From NCBI GenBank assembly GCA_037044905.1, contig JBAOKB010000143.1:20709-84708 (forward strand): 64,000 nucleotides of DNA, in the 5' to 3' direction. Below, one piece after another: positions 21,943-32,515 of this stretch (the first letter of the stretch is position 1; each line of letters opens with the position of its first letter). The DNA is from Hortaea werneckii. Lineage: Eukaryota; Ascomycota; Dothideomycetes; Mycosphaerellales; Teratosphaeriaceae. Under the pieces are notes generated by a model. That model was not told the origin of the DNA and searched no databases. It was given only the letters and a program-made list of their open reading frames with translations. Position numbers and translations under genes: made by a program.

Positions 21943-22678
21943 ATGGGTTTTGTGGCCGTATGGATAGAGGATGGGCTGGGGTGGGAGAGGTGAAGATGGA
22001 AGAGAGACTGGCATAGAGGGACAGAGAAGTTGTTTTGAGGGCATCGCTGGAAGCATGGTTCCGCCGGCGCGAGGAAGTATAGCCATGTCCTTGCCGTCCT
22101 CGGGGGAAGGCATCTGTAGGCAGCTCTGTCCGAGGGAATGAAAGAGAAGAGAGACAGAGACAGACCGGACCATGATATGTATACTATAGCTGCATTGAAA
22201 GAACCTCTCCAAATGCAATTGATCAGCAACCGTAATTATCACTTCGATAAGTTAAAAGAGATTCGTGTAGAGCCGTCCGAAAACCAAAGAAAGGACGACA
22301 CGAGACCGGAAGATGGATGGGAGAGAAGTCCATTCGATCACATTGGTAATCGGTGCTTGCGGGTATAGAGGGCTTACAATAAGACTCGAACGAAACAGAA
22401 GAAAAGTCACAAAATCCGAGCATATCTCGTGAACGCGTAAACATTCGGGGCTCTCTCTCTTCAGCCCTCGGATTGAGTTATGGAAGCTGGTGAAATCAGG
22501 TACATTTGATGGGAGACCATTCTACTCTGGTTTCACCCTAAAAGCAAGCCTTATTCTAATTTCCTACTCATGAGAAAAAAAGCAGGGACACAAAACCGAA
22601 AAGAAGACCCCAATGCCACACACTACCCGAAGAATCCACTCAAAAACAAGCCAGGCATTTCCCACGCCTAACTCCAAC
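21943..22678. other. convergent 3' region PRE4 / MBD4-like gene
   Basis: About 0.74 kb downstream of two converging genes. Frames here (178, 143 and 76 aa) overlap one another and PRE4's end and show no family features. Nothing else was recognised. Confidence 0.4.
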
Positions 22679-25600
22679 TTATTCACCACCGCCGCCGCCA
22701 TCCCCGCCATCCCCGCCATCATCCTCCTCAGCACCACCACCCTGAGCACCACCACCAACAGCCCTCTCCGCGAACATCCTCTCCTTCGGATCCCGAACCT
22801 CCATCTCCCCCCTCCTCGCCCTCTCCATTTCCTCCAGCGTAGCGGGCCTTTTCGCCCCATTAGAGGGATCCCAGATCCAACCCTCCCGTAACCACATCCA
22901 GCGCAGGGTGGCGATTAGCTCTTTATCTTGGGGGAGGACACGTTTCCATTCTGGTTCGAAGGGGATCGGTTCATCCGTGGGTTGGTTGGTCGGGGCGTTA
23001 TGGAAAGGGGGAGGAGGAGGGTGGTGCGAGGTGGGAGTGGAAGTGGGAGCCTCAGCTTCGCCAGCTGAAGTAGGGAGAGTAGAAGCGGAAGGCAAAGGAG
23101 TAGGAGGGATGGCACCCTTCCCATTATAATCCTCAGCCACGCCTCGTAGGACATCGCGACAGAAGATGCGCCAGCTATCGTACGCGTAACGGCCACAGCC
23201 GGGGATATGGCCGATTTCGAGGGAGCCTCTGCATTCGGGCGTATCGCCTTCCAAGCCTGCGACAGCGGACCCACTGACATCAGGATCCTTCTTCTCCACT
23301 CCGTCCCGCCGCCCTCCGTCCCCTTCTCCATCTTCCTCTTTCTCTTCCTCCTGCTCCTCCTGCTCCTCCTCCTCCTCCTTCTTCTTCGAATCCTCTCCCT
23401 CCTCCATTCCCTCCTTCCTTTTCTTTCCCTTCGTCCCCTTCCCTTTCCCTTTCCCTTTGCTCCCACGCCCCCTAACATTAAACCGCACATGATCCCCCTT
23501 ACGCGGATAATCCTTCGTCCTAAACCTCCTCCCGACCCTCGGCGGATCATCCCTCCAAACCCGCGCCATAGCAATAACCCTCTTAGCCCTCTGCCTCTGC
23601 AGTCCCAAATGCCGAATCATCTCCAACACGACCTCATACTCAGCCTGAGCCAGCGCATTAGGGGTGGGGAAACGGTTTTTCAGGGCCCAGAAGACGGGGA
23701 CGGCTGCGCGGCCGGAAGTCTGGTTCAGGAAGGTCGTAGCGATGAGGAGCCAGAAGGGTTCCTGGTGGAGTTTTTCTTGGATGATGCCGAAGGTGGGGGA
23801 GGAGATGGGGGGGATAGGGGCGCGGGAGATGCCTGGGACGGGACGGGGACGGGCGGGGCTGGAGGACGAGGACGGTGGTGGGGGGAGAGGGAGATCGACA
23901 CGATCCAGGAGGTCGAAGGGGAGGAAGTGGTTGCTTTTTTTGCCGGTGGCTTTTCGTTTTGGTCTTGTGTTTTTGGCTGCTGGAGGGGAAGGGGGATCTG
24001 CAGCGTCTGAGGTGGGTTCTGCAGCGGTTCCTATCTCGTCATCTGGGACGATGGCTTGTTCGGTCGCCTCCAATGGGGTTTGCTTCGGTGTTTCGGTCTT
24101 CGACCTTGCTCTAGTGGCTTTCTTTGGAGGGGAGAAATGCTTGCTGGTCATTCCGGTCATCTTCCGCTTCTTACGCAGTTCAGTAGGCGGGACAACGTCT
24201 CTCTTCGTTTCTCCTTCTTGCGCAGTGACAAGATCTTCGGATATGTCTCCGCCAGTCCCAACTAGCGAAAGATCCTCTTGTGGCTTCTTTGGCTCATCTA
24301 CTGCTCCTTCAGACTGATTGTCCATTTCTGGCGATTCTTTGTTTGGCCTCCCAGGAGGACTCGGCGAAGGACCAAGCTCACTGAGCGAGCTGGAGGAGTT
24401 CTGTCTCCGTAGCAGTGGTAATCCGACTCCCAACATATTCGTATCCTGATGCTGAGCATCAGTCTTCCCAACACTGTTCCGCGTCACCTCTGTACCAGGT
24501 GCATCGCCGTCGTCCCATTCATCCATTCCTGCCCTTTCCAAGGAAGAAAGACCAACCTCCAGCTGGGGCTGAAAGACAGGCACTTCTCTCGAGCAATACA
24601 CAATTACATTTTTAAACAAAGCGGGATCCGGCAAGGGAATAGACACTTCCTTCGCGACTCGGTGATGGGCTGCAAGCTGATGTTCTAGCTCGTGAAGACT
24701 GGGATCAATGGTCAGGTCACCGGCGTCCGGATCATCGGCATTCGTGCGCGCAGAGAGGTTCAAATTCTTACTTGGTGGCAAGGGGCGAGTGGAATTCTTC
24801 AAGACGTCCCTTGAGATCTCATCGATGGTCTGATTGATATCATCGTCTTCCATTCGATCAGGAAAGGGAGTTGGATGAGCCGGTGCGGAGCCCGCTGAGC
24901 CAGGTCGTTGGTCTAAAAAAGAGATCTGTTTCTTGTTGTTTGGTTTAGCGCCGGTCGACCGTGAACCATTGTTAGCTTGTGATTGAGTGTCAGCTGCTGC
25001 GTTGATGGGCGTGAATGCTGCGGGCGTCTGTGCGGACTCAGCGCGCCCCTTGTCTGCCTGGGAAGATTGAACTCTTGCATCAGCATCATCGGTCTCATCA
25101 TCGTCTCCATTAGACCGATTGTTGACAACATGGCCGTTGGCGCCTTTGGTCTGCTGACTTGTATTTGCGCTATCTGGAACAAGCACCGTCCAAGACGAAG
25201 CGGGATCAGTCTGTTCCTGGTCGAGTTCGCGCTGAATTTGGCTCGCAGGGGTATCGTCCTCCTCATTGCTTGAATCCTCTCCACTGTCTGGCTCATGATC
25301 CCGGGAATGCCGAGAACGAGTGGTTTGCGGGGATGAATGTGACACGGAAGAGCGATGCAGAAGTAAAGAGGGCCAGTTCTGATCATTGTCACCCTCAGAC
25401 TCAGATGAGTCTTCTGAAGTCGCTGCCTCATCGACTCCCTTGTGCTCAGCCGACTGATCTCTTGTTGCGGCCATATTTGTCGTTCCATCAGCATGCGCCT
25501 CAATAGAATTGTGAGAAAGATCATTTATAGGTTCATCGTTGGTCTGCATCATCGACTCGGCCTTATGAACTGGAGGCGACGTACGAGCTTCCTCAGGATG

Positions 25601-27709
25601 TTGCAGACTCTGTGATCTAGCAATAGTCTTCGAGCGCCCATTAGTCTTGACAGAGGCATCTAGACTACTTCTCACAGGAGAAGCAGGCCTCATGTCCAAG
25701 GATGATTCTCCTTCCTGTGCTTCGCCTTCTGCTTCGCCTTCGGAATCGTCTTCAACCAAGTTTTGCTCCCCATTATCGGCCTTGACGTTGGGTACGATAT
25801 CATCGTCTTTGCCTGCTTTCGAAGCCGAAGCTGCACTCTTAGACGACTGATCCAGGACGTCAGCCGCTTCTGAAGTATCCTCACTTGCACTTTCAACACT
25901 TTCATCTTCTTCTTCGATGGCTGTGTCCACAAGTACTTGCTCTTCTTCGCGCTGTGTGTTAATGTTTCGCTGCCCAGGTGATGAAGATGGTGCGGCCGAT
26001 GCATTGTTCGCCTCTTCAACATCACTTTCAGTCTCAACTGAGCTCTCGCGCTGATCATTTGCAGCGTTGTGTTGATGTGTACCAGAGGTACCAGAGCCGG
26101 CTCCGTCAAGCTGAGGAATGGGCTTCGTTCCATTCGTCGTCGATTTTGAGCTGTCAGAATCAGCTGACTCGCTCGCGGCTTCGCTCTCGTCCTCGGTACT
26201 TTGTCTCGTAGCTGCATCTTGGTGATGGTTTTGCTGCCCCTTCTCTGTCGTAACGCTTCCCGATGAGTCAGCAGCTGGCACTTCATGCTTTCCACGGTTT
26301 CCCGTTTCCTGTGAATCGCCGGGTAGAACGAACGACTTTGCATCATCCGGAAAAGAAGCATGAGACTTCTCAGCAAGCGGACCACCTGTCTGCTGGCCGG
26401 TAACAGGTCTCATGTTCATGACAACATCGCTCTCATCACTACTCGATTCATCATCCTCGTCCTCATCATCATCACTATCATCCCCATCATGACCACTGAC
26501 GAACGCACTGAAGCGAGCGAAGACAGTCCGCACATCCTCACGAACATTCGTAGTCGGGACGCTCGTCGGCTTGGTCCCTACAGGGGCCGTGAAAGCCAGA
26601 CTGCCGCCTGGCCCTCCATAGGAATTCCTGAGGCTGGCACCGAAGGACGACAGTGAGGGAGCGACTGGACTGTTGCGCACCGAACTCAGATCGTTCTGTT
26701 GAGAGGCAGCTCGTAGGATATCCAGAGTACTCATCTCGGGAGCGGGGGTAGCTGGAGCGTTGGCTTTGACTTCTGATGAAGTGGCGGGGTCGGAGTTTGT
26801 CGATTCATCATCGTCCTGCGGAGGCGCTGTACTGAGGCTTGCTAGTCCAGGCAAAGCTCCCTTACCCTCGTTGTTAGATGAGTCGTCAGATGCATCGTTC
26901 GTCTCTTTATCTGAATGACCACTTGCATCTTCTCTTGCCGTATTCCTAGAGACAGATGGCCGATCGTGAGAACCGGTAACTGACTCGGACAGCTTTCCAA
27001 CTGTCGAGGCATTGTGCCGAGCCTGGCTATTTGGTACAGACTTCACTAATGGTTTGGGCGTAGATGCAACCTCGGAAGCCTTAGAGACACCTTCCTTGAG
27101 TGGCCCAACCTGGCCAGCCGGTCCCATTTGGTAAGACGTCCCTTCTCTCGCACCTGCTGAATTTCCAGTCCCTCCAGTTCCCTTCCGATCCTCAAGCTTC
27201 GATTGCCTCAACAGCGGAGCATTCATCTCAACCCATCGTTTCCTCGGCGGAGTGGCAAGAGTAGTAGCCGTAACTTTGCGCATCAAATCCCTACTGACAG
27301 GTTTCCTGGCAGCACTATCATCCGCGACCGTCTTAGGTGCTGAAGGGTGAATAGAAGGAGACAAGGCCTGCTCAGAGTTTCCTTCCGCAAAAGCCTGAGC
27401 GGCGTATTGGGCTGCGGCTGCTTCGCCGGCTTCTTCGAGCCGTTTGCGCCATCTTTTCCGCTGCTTTCTACTGAGGTGGCTAGGAGCCTCCGCGGAAGAA
27501 GGTTTGACGACAGAGTTCTGTTCTTGGTCTTTTCGATCATCACTTGATCCTGTCCGATTTGGCCCCTTGACATTAGTATTCGCAGACGGTGTGCTAGGTC
27601 CCGGCTGATGCGCATGGCCGTCGCCCAGCTTCTGCTTCTTGGGTGAAGGCTGAGCAGACGCTTGATTGGCAGAGTTGCCTTGCGAGTGACGTTGCCGCTT
27701 CTTCGCCAT
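22679..27709 (-). CDS. giant disordered protein with C-terminal MBD4-like HhH-GPD DNA glycosylase domain
   Basis: One uninterrupted frame of 1676 aa. Residues 1-1300 are low complexity: a basic start (MAKKRQRHS), a Lys/Arg patch RKQRKRWRKRL near 90, and long Ser/Asp/Glu/Gln tracts. From about 1310 the frame reads FWLLIATTFLNQTSGRAAVP, matching the MBD4/DEMETER branch of HhH-GPD glycosylases. Near 1500 it has GHIPGCGRYAYDSWRIFC, where the Asp aligns with the catalytic Asp of human MBD4, followed by a LRWMWLREGW helix. MBD4 removes T or U from G:T/G:U mismatches made by deamination of (methyl)cytosine, in the nucleus. Unusually, about 110 residues of Lys/Gly- and then Glu-rich sequence interrupt the catalytic fold. 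No methyl-CpG-binding domain was seen. Two merged genes cannot be excluded, but no stop or splice break separates them. Confidence 0.75.
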   Translation of the reverse strand: MAKKRQRHSQGNSANQASAQPSPKKQKLGDGHAHQPGPSTPSANTNVKGPNRTGSSDDRKDQEQNSVVKPSSAEAPSHLSRKQRKRWRKRLEEAGEAAAAQYAAQAFAEGNSEQALSPSIHPSAPKTVADDSAARKPVSRDLMRKVTATTLATPPRKRWVEMNAPLLRQSKLEDRKGTGGTGNSAGAREGTSYQMGPAGQVGPLKEGVSKASEVASTPKPLVKSVPNSQARHNASTVGKLSESVTGSHDRPSVSRNTAREDASGHSDKETNDASDDSSNNEGKGALPGLASLSTAPPQDDDESTNSDPATSSEVKANAPATPAPEMSTLDILRAASQQNDLSSVRNSPVAPSLSSFGASLRNSYGGPGGSLAFTAPVGTKPTSVPTTNVREDVRTVFARFSAFVSGHDGDDSDDDEDEDDESSSDESDVVMNMRPVTGQQTGGPLAEKSHASFPDDAKSFVLPGDSQETGNRGKHEVPAADSSGSVTTEKGQQNHHQDAATRQSTEDESEAASESADSDSSKSTTNGTKPIPQLDGAGSGTSGTHQHNAANDQRESSVETESDVEEANNASAAPSSSPGQRNINTQREEEQVLVDTAIEEEDESVESASEDTSEAADVLDQSSKSAASASKAGKDDDIVPNVKADNGEQNLVEDDSEGEAEGEAQEGESSLDMRPASPVRSSLDASVKTNGRSKTIARSQSLQHPEEARTSPPVHKAESMMQTNDEPINDLSHNSIEAHADGTTNMAATRDQSAEHKGVDEAATSEDSSESEGDNDQNWPSLLLHRSSVSHSSPQTTRSRHSRDHEPDSGEDSSNEEDDTPASQIQRELDQEQTDPASSWTVLVPDSANTSQQTKGANGHVVNNRSNGDDDETDDADARVQSSQADKGRAESAQTPAAFTPINAAADTQSQANNGSRSTGAKPNNKKQISFLDQRPGSAGSAPAHPTPFPDRMEDDDINQTIDEISRDVLKNSTRPLPPSKNLNLSARTNADDPDAGDLTIDPSLHELEHQLAAHHRVAKEVSIPLPDPALFKNVIVYCSREVPVFQPQLEVGLSSLERAGMDEWDDGDAPGTEVTRNSVGKTDAQHQDTNMLGVGLPLLRRQNSSSSLSELGPSPSPPGRPNKESPEMDNQSEGAVDEPKKPQEDLSLVGTGGDISEDLVTAQEGETKRDVVPPTELRKKRKMTGMTSKHFSPPKKATRARSKTETPKQTPLEATEQAIVPDDEIGTAAEPTSDAADPPSPPAAKNTRPKRKATGKKSNHFLPFDLLDRVDLPLPPPPSSSSSPARPRPVPGISRAPIPPISSPTFGIIQEKLHQEPFWLLIATTFLNQTSGRAAVPVFWALKNRFPTPNALAQAEYEVVLEMIRHLGLQRQRAKRVIAMARVWRDDPPRVGRRFRTKDYPRKGDHVRFNVRGRGSKGKGKGKGTKGKKRKEGMEEGEDSKKKEEEEEQEEQEEEKEEDGEGDGGRRDGVEKKDPDVSGSAVAGLEGDTPECRGSLEIGHIPGCGRYAYDSWRIFCRDVLRGVAEDYNGKGAIPPTPLPSASTLPTSAGEAEAPTSTPTSHHPPPPPFHNAPTNQPTDEPIPFEPEWKRVLPQDKELIATLRWMWLREGWIWDPSNGAKRPATLEEMERARRGEMEVRDPKERMFAERAVGGGAQGGGAEEDDGGDGGDGGGGGE

Positions 27710-28152
27710 GTTCTGTCGTCAAGCGTTCAAAGACTGCAGTGGTCTAGGATCCTCGCCGCAAAAACAAAAGTATTTTCAAGAAGGCAGCAAAGCCGTCAAA
27801 GACATCCTGACTCCATCAGCTGAGACAACAGCGCATATTCAACAAAAGTGCTGGGAAATATCAGTACAAAAAGATGTATGTGCAAGACAGCGATTCGATA
27901 GAAAAGGTCTCGAGGACGTGAAGTAACGTTCAAAGAGGTGCAGCGCAGCAACTTGATGCGCTCAGACCAAGCGGCCCGCAGGAACGATCTATCACATTTC
28001 CCACCAACCATGCAACTTGCATCCGTCTCGCGCAGTTGCAGCAGTAGTGACCTTGGTGCTACCGGGAGAAATGCAAGAGGAGTTGGGTGACTGGGAGACG
28101 TGTAATTACGTGGCGTCAAAGTGAGGGAGAACGAGTATCGTACAATCTAATC
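27710..28152. promoter_or_regulatory. spacer between UTP13 stop and the MBD4-like start
   Basis: A 443-bp tandem-gene spacer on the minus strand, holding the UTP13 3' end and the glycosylase promoter. No gene or repeat was recognised. Confidence 0.35.
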
Positions 28153-31124
28153 CTAAGTACCGCCATGCAACATCACCATATCCCCCTGGTCGGCAGCATC
28201 ACCGTTCACCGTCAGACCACGGCTTACAGCATCACCTCCTACGCTATCCATCTGCTGCAAAGCCCACAGGAGCACGAACCGCTCATCGGCCGTCTTATCC
28301 AGACGGTCGTAATGCCGCTGGGAGTATGCTTTAAGGCCATCTACAACATCTTTAACGCTCTCCTTGTTCTGGTCCTTCGTGCTAAGCTGAGCCATAGCAT
28401 CCGTCAAACCTGCTTCTACTTCCTCATCTGCCGCAGAAGCCTTGCGACGACGGGTACGTAAGCTAACCAACCGCTCGCGGGGGATAAGGCGGAGGACAGC
28501 GTACAGGACGTGCTGCGCGACGTTATGCGTGCGGGCATTGGCGTTCCAGTCCCTGACTCGTCGAAGCAGATTCCACAGTTGGCTGTCACTCAGAGAAGCA
28601 ATCACCTCATCAACACCCATCTTGCCGACGAAGCTGCCAGCTTCGTGCGGACCGTTCACTACGGTAGAGAAGAGGTCCAGCAGTCGCTTGGGGTGGTTAA
28701 GCTGCAGCGCAAGCACTATAGCTTCTCTGTAGTTGCTCGATCGGATGTGATTTTGCAGCTCCTGATCCTGCTCTACTCGCTGTGTCGCTTGTGTCGAGGC
28801 TTCTAGGGCGGTGGTGGCGGTCGTGTCGTTCCAGAATGTTAATGTGCTGTCGGCAGAACCGGAAACGAGCTCAAGAGTGGGTTCATTCGAGGCACCTTGC
28901 TCTTCATCACCCTCTGCCATGGCTGTGTCTTCAGAAGACTGCTCTTTTGTGGCGGCCTTGTCTGTAATGGGCGAAGGCTTAACGGCGAGCGCCCACACTC
29001 GATCAATGTGATTGTCTAGAGTAGCAGCACACTCGCCCTCCTGGGCATCCCACACCTTGACAAGTCCATCGCCAGCAGCGCTAGCAACTTGTACGCCTCT
29101 GCTCGACTTGCTTCGACTGTCTTTTGGTGGCGGAAGCCAGACTACCTTCAGCACACTGTTGACGTGCCCTTCAAACGTTCGCAGACAGCTGTAATCACTC
29201 AAGCTCCAAACACGAACCGTCTTGTCTCCAGATCCCGTTACCACCATGCCCTTTGAACTGCTAGCACCACCGCTTTCACCGGTGGTAAGAGCCGGTGTGC
29301 TTGGCGGAGAGAAGGCGACCGACCAAACACCCCGTTTGTGGCCTCTGAGCACTCCAATTGCCTCACCAGACTCTACATCCCAGATCTTTACAATCCGATC
29401 TTGCGATGCTGATGCAAACAGGGGTGAAGTTGAAGAAGGCGATGTCGCAATGGCGTTGATATCCTTGTCATGTGCCTTGCGGGTGTAGGCAGCTCTCGGC
29501 ACCTTGCCGGACTGCGTGCTGATATCCCATCGTTTGACCGTCTTATCCTGACTGCCTGTGATGAGGAACTTTGGTGGGTGCTTGAGCGGGTCGGAGTATT
29601 CTTTGGAGCCTGTAGGGGGAGCCGCCGTTGGCAATGCAGCCGCCCCTATGCTTTCAGCATGTCCAGTAAAAGTCGCATAACATGAGAAGTCGCCATTGGC
29701 AGGATCCAGACGCCAGAGTTTAGCTGTATTGTCCTTCGCTCCAGTTGCCAACCAGTGACCCGACCAATCGACAGAGAGTGTGATGATAATGTCAGAGTGG
29801 CCCTTCAACAAGCCCACATCCGCTCCAAAATATGACGAGGCCTGTGTCGAAGCATCGCCCGATGACAGAGAGATCAGACGAATGTCTTCGAGGTTGGTAG
29901 CAAGGGCCATAAAGTTCCGTTCAGAACCAACATACGCAAGATCGATAATTTCGTCGTGAGTGCCTGAAATTCGCCGTATCACGGGCAGTGGTGATATTTG
30001 TTGCGCTGGGGAGGACTCCAAAGTCTGCAATGGCTGGAGCGAATGCTGGACAAGAGTCTGGTCTGCGTGCACAGATAACAGGAATGGCAGTCCGTCATGC
30101 TGTTGAACATCGATGATAGCCTCCGTTTCCACGCCTTGGTCCTGTTCCTGCGTGATCTCCACGCCAGCCTCAGTGCTCCAAAGACGCAAACGCGCAGTCT
30201 CACCTCCGGTGTAGAAGAAGCGTCCGCCCGCAACAAAGCCAGCGCTTTCAATTCCCTCGAGCACAGCGACGGTAGACATCTGCTGCCATGACTTTGCATC
30301 CCACAGGGCCACCGTCTTGTCCCGACTGGCTGACAGCAGTACCTTCAACTCAGGTGAGTAACTCAGGCTCCGAACCACTGAGACATGCCCGTCCAATGTC
30401 GCTGCACTTTTCCGCTTATGGAGATCCCACACTCTCACTCTGCCATCTTCGCCCGCAGAAGCAAGTCTGTAGCCTGCGGTCGCCTCGTCCAGCTGCGCCT
30501 CCTCATCTTCTGCGCCCCGCTGCTTGCTCTTTTTCTTCTTGCTCTTGGAGGCCGGTTCGCTATCTGCAGGGTCGACCTGGAAGAAATGCAAGGCGGAGAT
30601 CACGCCGCTGTGTCCATGGAAGGTATGTGTAGTATAGCCTCCTCGCAGGTCCCAGACTTTGACCACACCATCGGCGCCGCCAGTCGCTAGTAAAGAGCTC
30701 GTCGAATCCACGGCCACGGTGACAACGGGTGTCGAGTGAGGTTTCAGAGTTCGTAGCAGCCGTGCGTCTATGCCTTCATCAAGGGTCTGTGAAGGCTGCA
30801 GCGCATATATGCGCATTGACAAGGATCGAGAGCATACTGCGAGATAACTCGTATCGGGTGTAAGAGCTAAAGTGGTCACGGGTTCGCCGTCCTATGTCTT
30901 GGTCAATCGTCAGTCTTCGCATTTAGTCGCGCGACCGTCGCACTCACTCCTTCTATGCGCGCCAAGTGTTCGCCATTATTGAGATCTGTAAGCAGCACTT
31001 CCTCGCCCAGTGAACTCGCCAAAACTCGCCCATCCTGACTGAGCGCGACACTGCCGCCCGTGTAGATAGGCTGGATCACGTGCCTTGGCTCAAAGGTGGT
31101 CTTGACATCTGCCTTGTAGGCCAT
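28153..31124 (-). CDS. UTP13: U3 snoRNP / SSU processome WD40 protein UTP13
   Basis: Exons 30948-31124 (59 codons) and 28153-30891 join in phase across a 56-nt intron (donor GTGAGT, acceptor ATAG) to give 971 aa. Utp13 (human TBL3) is part of the UtpB complex of the small-subunit processome and acts in 18S rRNA maturation in the nucleolus. The N-terminus reads MAYKADVKTTFEP and continues into repeated GH...WD blades spanning about 30-690, consistent with tandem propellers. The C-terminal 230 residues carry the helical Utp13 domain (for example LWNLLRRVRDWN and an LRLIPRERL stretch). Splicing gives RIEGDGEPVTTLAL, which continues the first blade. It is longer than yeast Utp13 (817) owing to Ser/Gly-rich inserts between blades. 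It is divergent from the CobW-like gene. Confidence 0.95.
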
Positions 31125-31423
31125 GTTGGAGCCTCGAGCTCCTGTTAGGCTCGCAAGTTAACCGGCCTGGGTTGGTATAGAAGCTTGGGTTAGGTTGCGA
31201 CCTCTATCTGACGCCAAAGCCGCTCCAATCTTGAACTTTTCTGAAATTCTGCCAGCCGCGGTCTGCATCTGCATACACCGCCTTCATCGCTGCACGCTAT
31301 CCCCATCTAGGAAGGAGCCACCGGGACTCACCAAAACTTTAGCTGTTGATGTTGGCTTGTCTACCTTAAGCAGTCACAACCATATGAAGACCTGAGGATA
31401 CCGATTGAATTTATATATTCAAC

Positions 31424-32515
31424 ATGGCCACATCGACTGCTCCTCCGGCTGATCGCCGTATCCCCATCACAATCATCACAGGCTTCGCCGGCTCAGGCAA
31501 AACCACTCTAATCCTCAACCTGGTCCCTCAACTCCGGGCAGAAAACCCAGGATACAAGCTCGCGCTAATCAAGAATGAGATCGGAGACCTCAACGTCGAC
31601 AGTCAACTAGCAGCCGCAGCCGAAATGACAGGAAGTCGAGAGCTGCTAGGGGATTGTATATGCTGCACGAACGTGGGACAGATCGAAGAAGCACTCGCCA
31701 CTCTGGACCGCGAGAACCAGCCGGATAGGATCATCGTCGAGACTTCTGGTTCTGCCGAGCCACTGAAGCTCGTGCTTGAGATCAACCGCGTGAGCAAAGC
31801 AACAGGCCGCTACGAATTAGATGGCATCGTTTCCGTGATCGATGCAGAGAATTGGGGAGGATACGCCAGCACGTCATACACGGCGAAACTCCAAGCCAAG
31901 CAGACGGACTTGATCGTCATTAACAAATGGGAAGGGCTAGACGAGCGGGCGTTCGATCTTTTCCTCGACAAGCTCGGCGACTTGGACGTTGACACGCCAC
32001 AGACGAAGAGCGACAAGGGCTGGCTGAGTAAGGAGCTGCTGTTTGGTTTCGACCCGAAAATGGCTCGATCGTGGATGGAGGAGTCAGGTCACGAGCACGA
32101 CCACAAGCACGGCCATATGTCAGAGATGGAGTGCTTATCCGTGACGCTGACATCCTCCGATCCCAACGCCAGCGTGGATCTCGCCAAGCTTGACGGTCTC
32201 CTCAAATCAGCGCCCAAGGACGAAGTTTACCGCATCAAGGCGGTACTGTACTCTTCAAGTCCGGCGAAGGGGTCTGACGGACTGCAGGTCAATGGGGTAG
32301 AGGGCGGCCGGTCGAGGTACATACTCAACTGGTCTTTTGGTCGATGGACTTGGTCTTACGACCAGATCTCTGACTCTGCCGCGCCCGTCTTGAGAATGTC
32401 GATATTCACAGCACAATACGAAAGTAACAAGTGGCTCAAGCGTGTGGAGAGCGGTCAGTATATCGCCCTTGCTGATGGAGCTGAAGGGAAGTTGGAGGTA
32501 AAGAGGGTGCAGTAG
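31424..32515 (+). CDS. CobW/P47K (COG0523) GTPase, likely metallochaperone
   Basis: Intronless, 363 aa. COG0523 G3E GTPases insert or deliver metal ions; the eukaryotic ZNG1 branch delivers zinc to methionine aminopeptidase. Visible motifs: Walker A GFAGSGKTT at residues 20-28, a CxCC metal site DCICC at about 77-81, Walker B/switch region IVETSGSAEP, and the base-recognition motif NKWE in place of NKxD. A His-rich loop GHEHDHKHGH is at about 221-230, between the G domain and the CobW C-terminal domain, and is a probable metal-binding segment. The size is typical of the family. Divergent from UTP13 across 299 bp. Which metal and client it serves cannot be read from sequence; it may belong to a ZNG1-distant fungal clade. 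Confidence 0.87.
   Translation: MATSTAPPADRRIPITIITGFAGSGKTTLILNLVPQLRAENPGYKLALIKNEIGDLNVDSQLAAAAEMTGSRELLGDCICCTNVGQIEEALATLDRENQPDRIIVETSGSAEPLKLVLEINRVSKATGRYELDGIVSVIDAENWGGYASTSYTAKLQAKQTDLIVINKWEGLDERAFDLFLDKLGDLDVDTPQTKSDKGWLSKELLFGFDPKMARSWMEESGHEHDHKHGHMSEMECLSVTLTSSDPNASVDLAKLDGLLKSAPKDEVYRIKAVLYSSSPAKGSDGLQVNGVEGGRSRYILNWSFGRWTWSYDQISDSAAPVLRMSIFTAQYESNKWLKRVESGQYIALADGAEGKLEVKRVQ

Noticed and set aside
23207..24317. Plus-strand frames of 267 and 217 aa opposite the glycosylase
   Set aside because: They are shadows of the low-complexity Glu/Lys region; the minus frame has the conserved HhH-GPD motifs.
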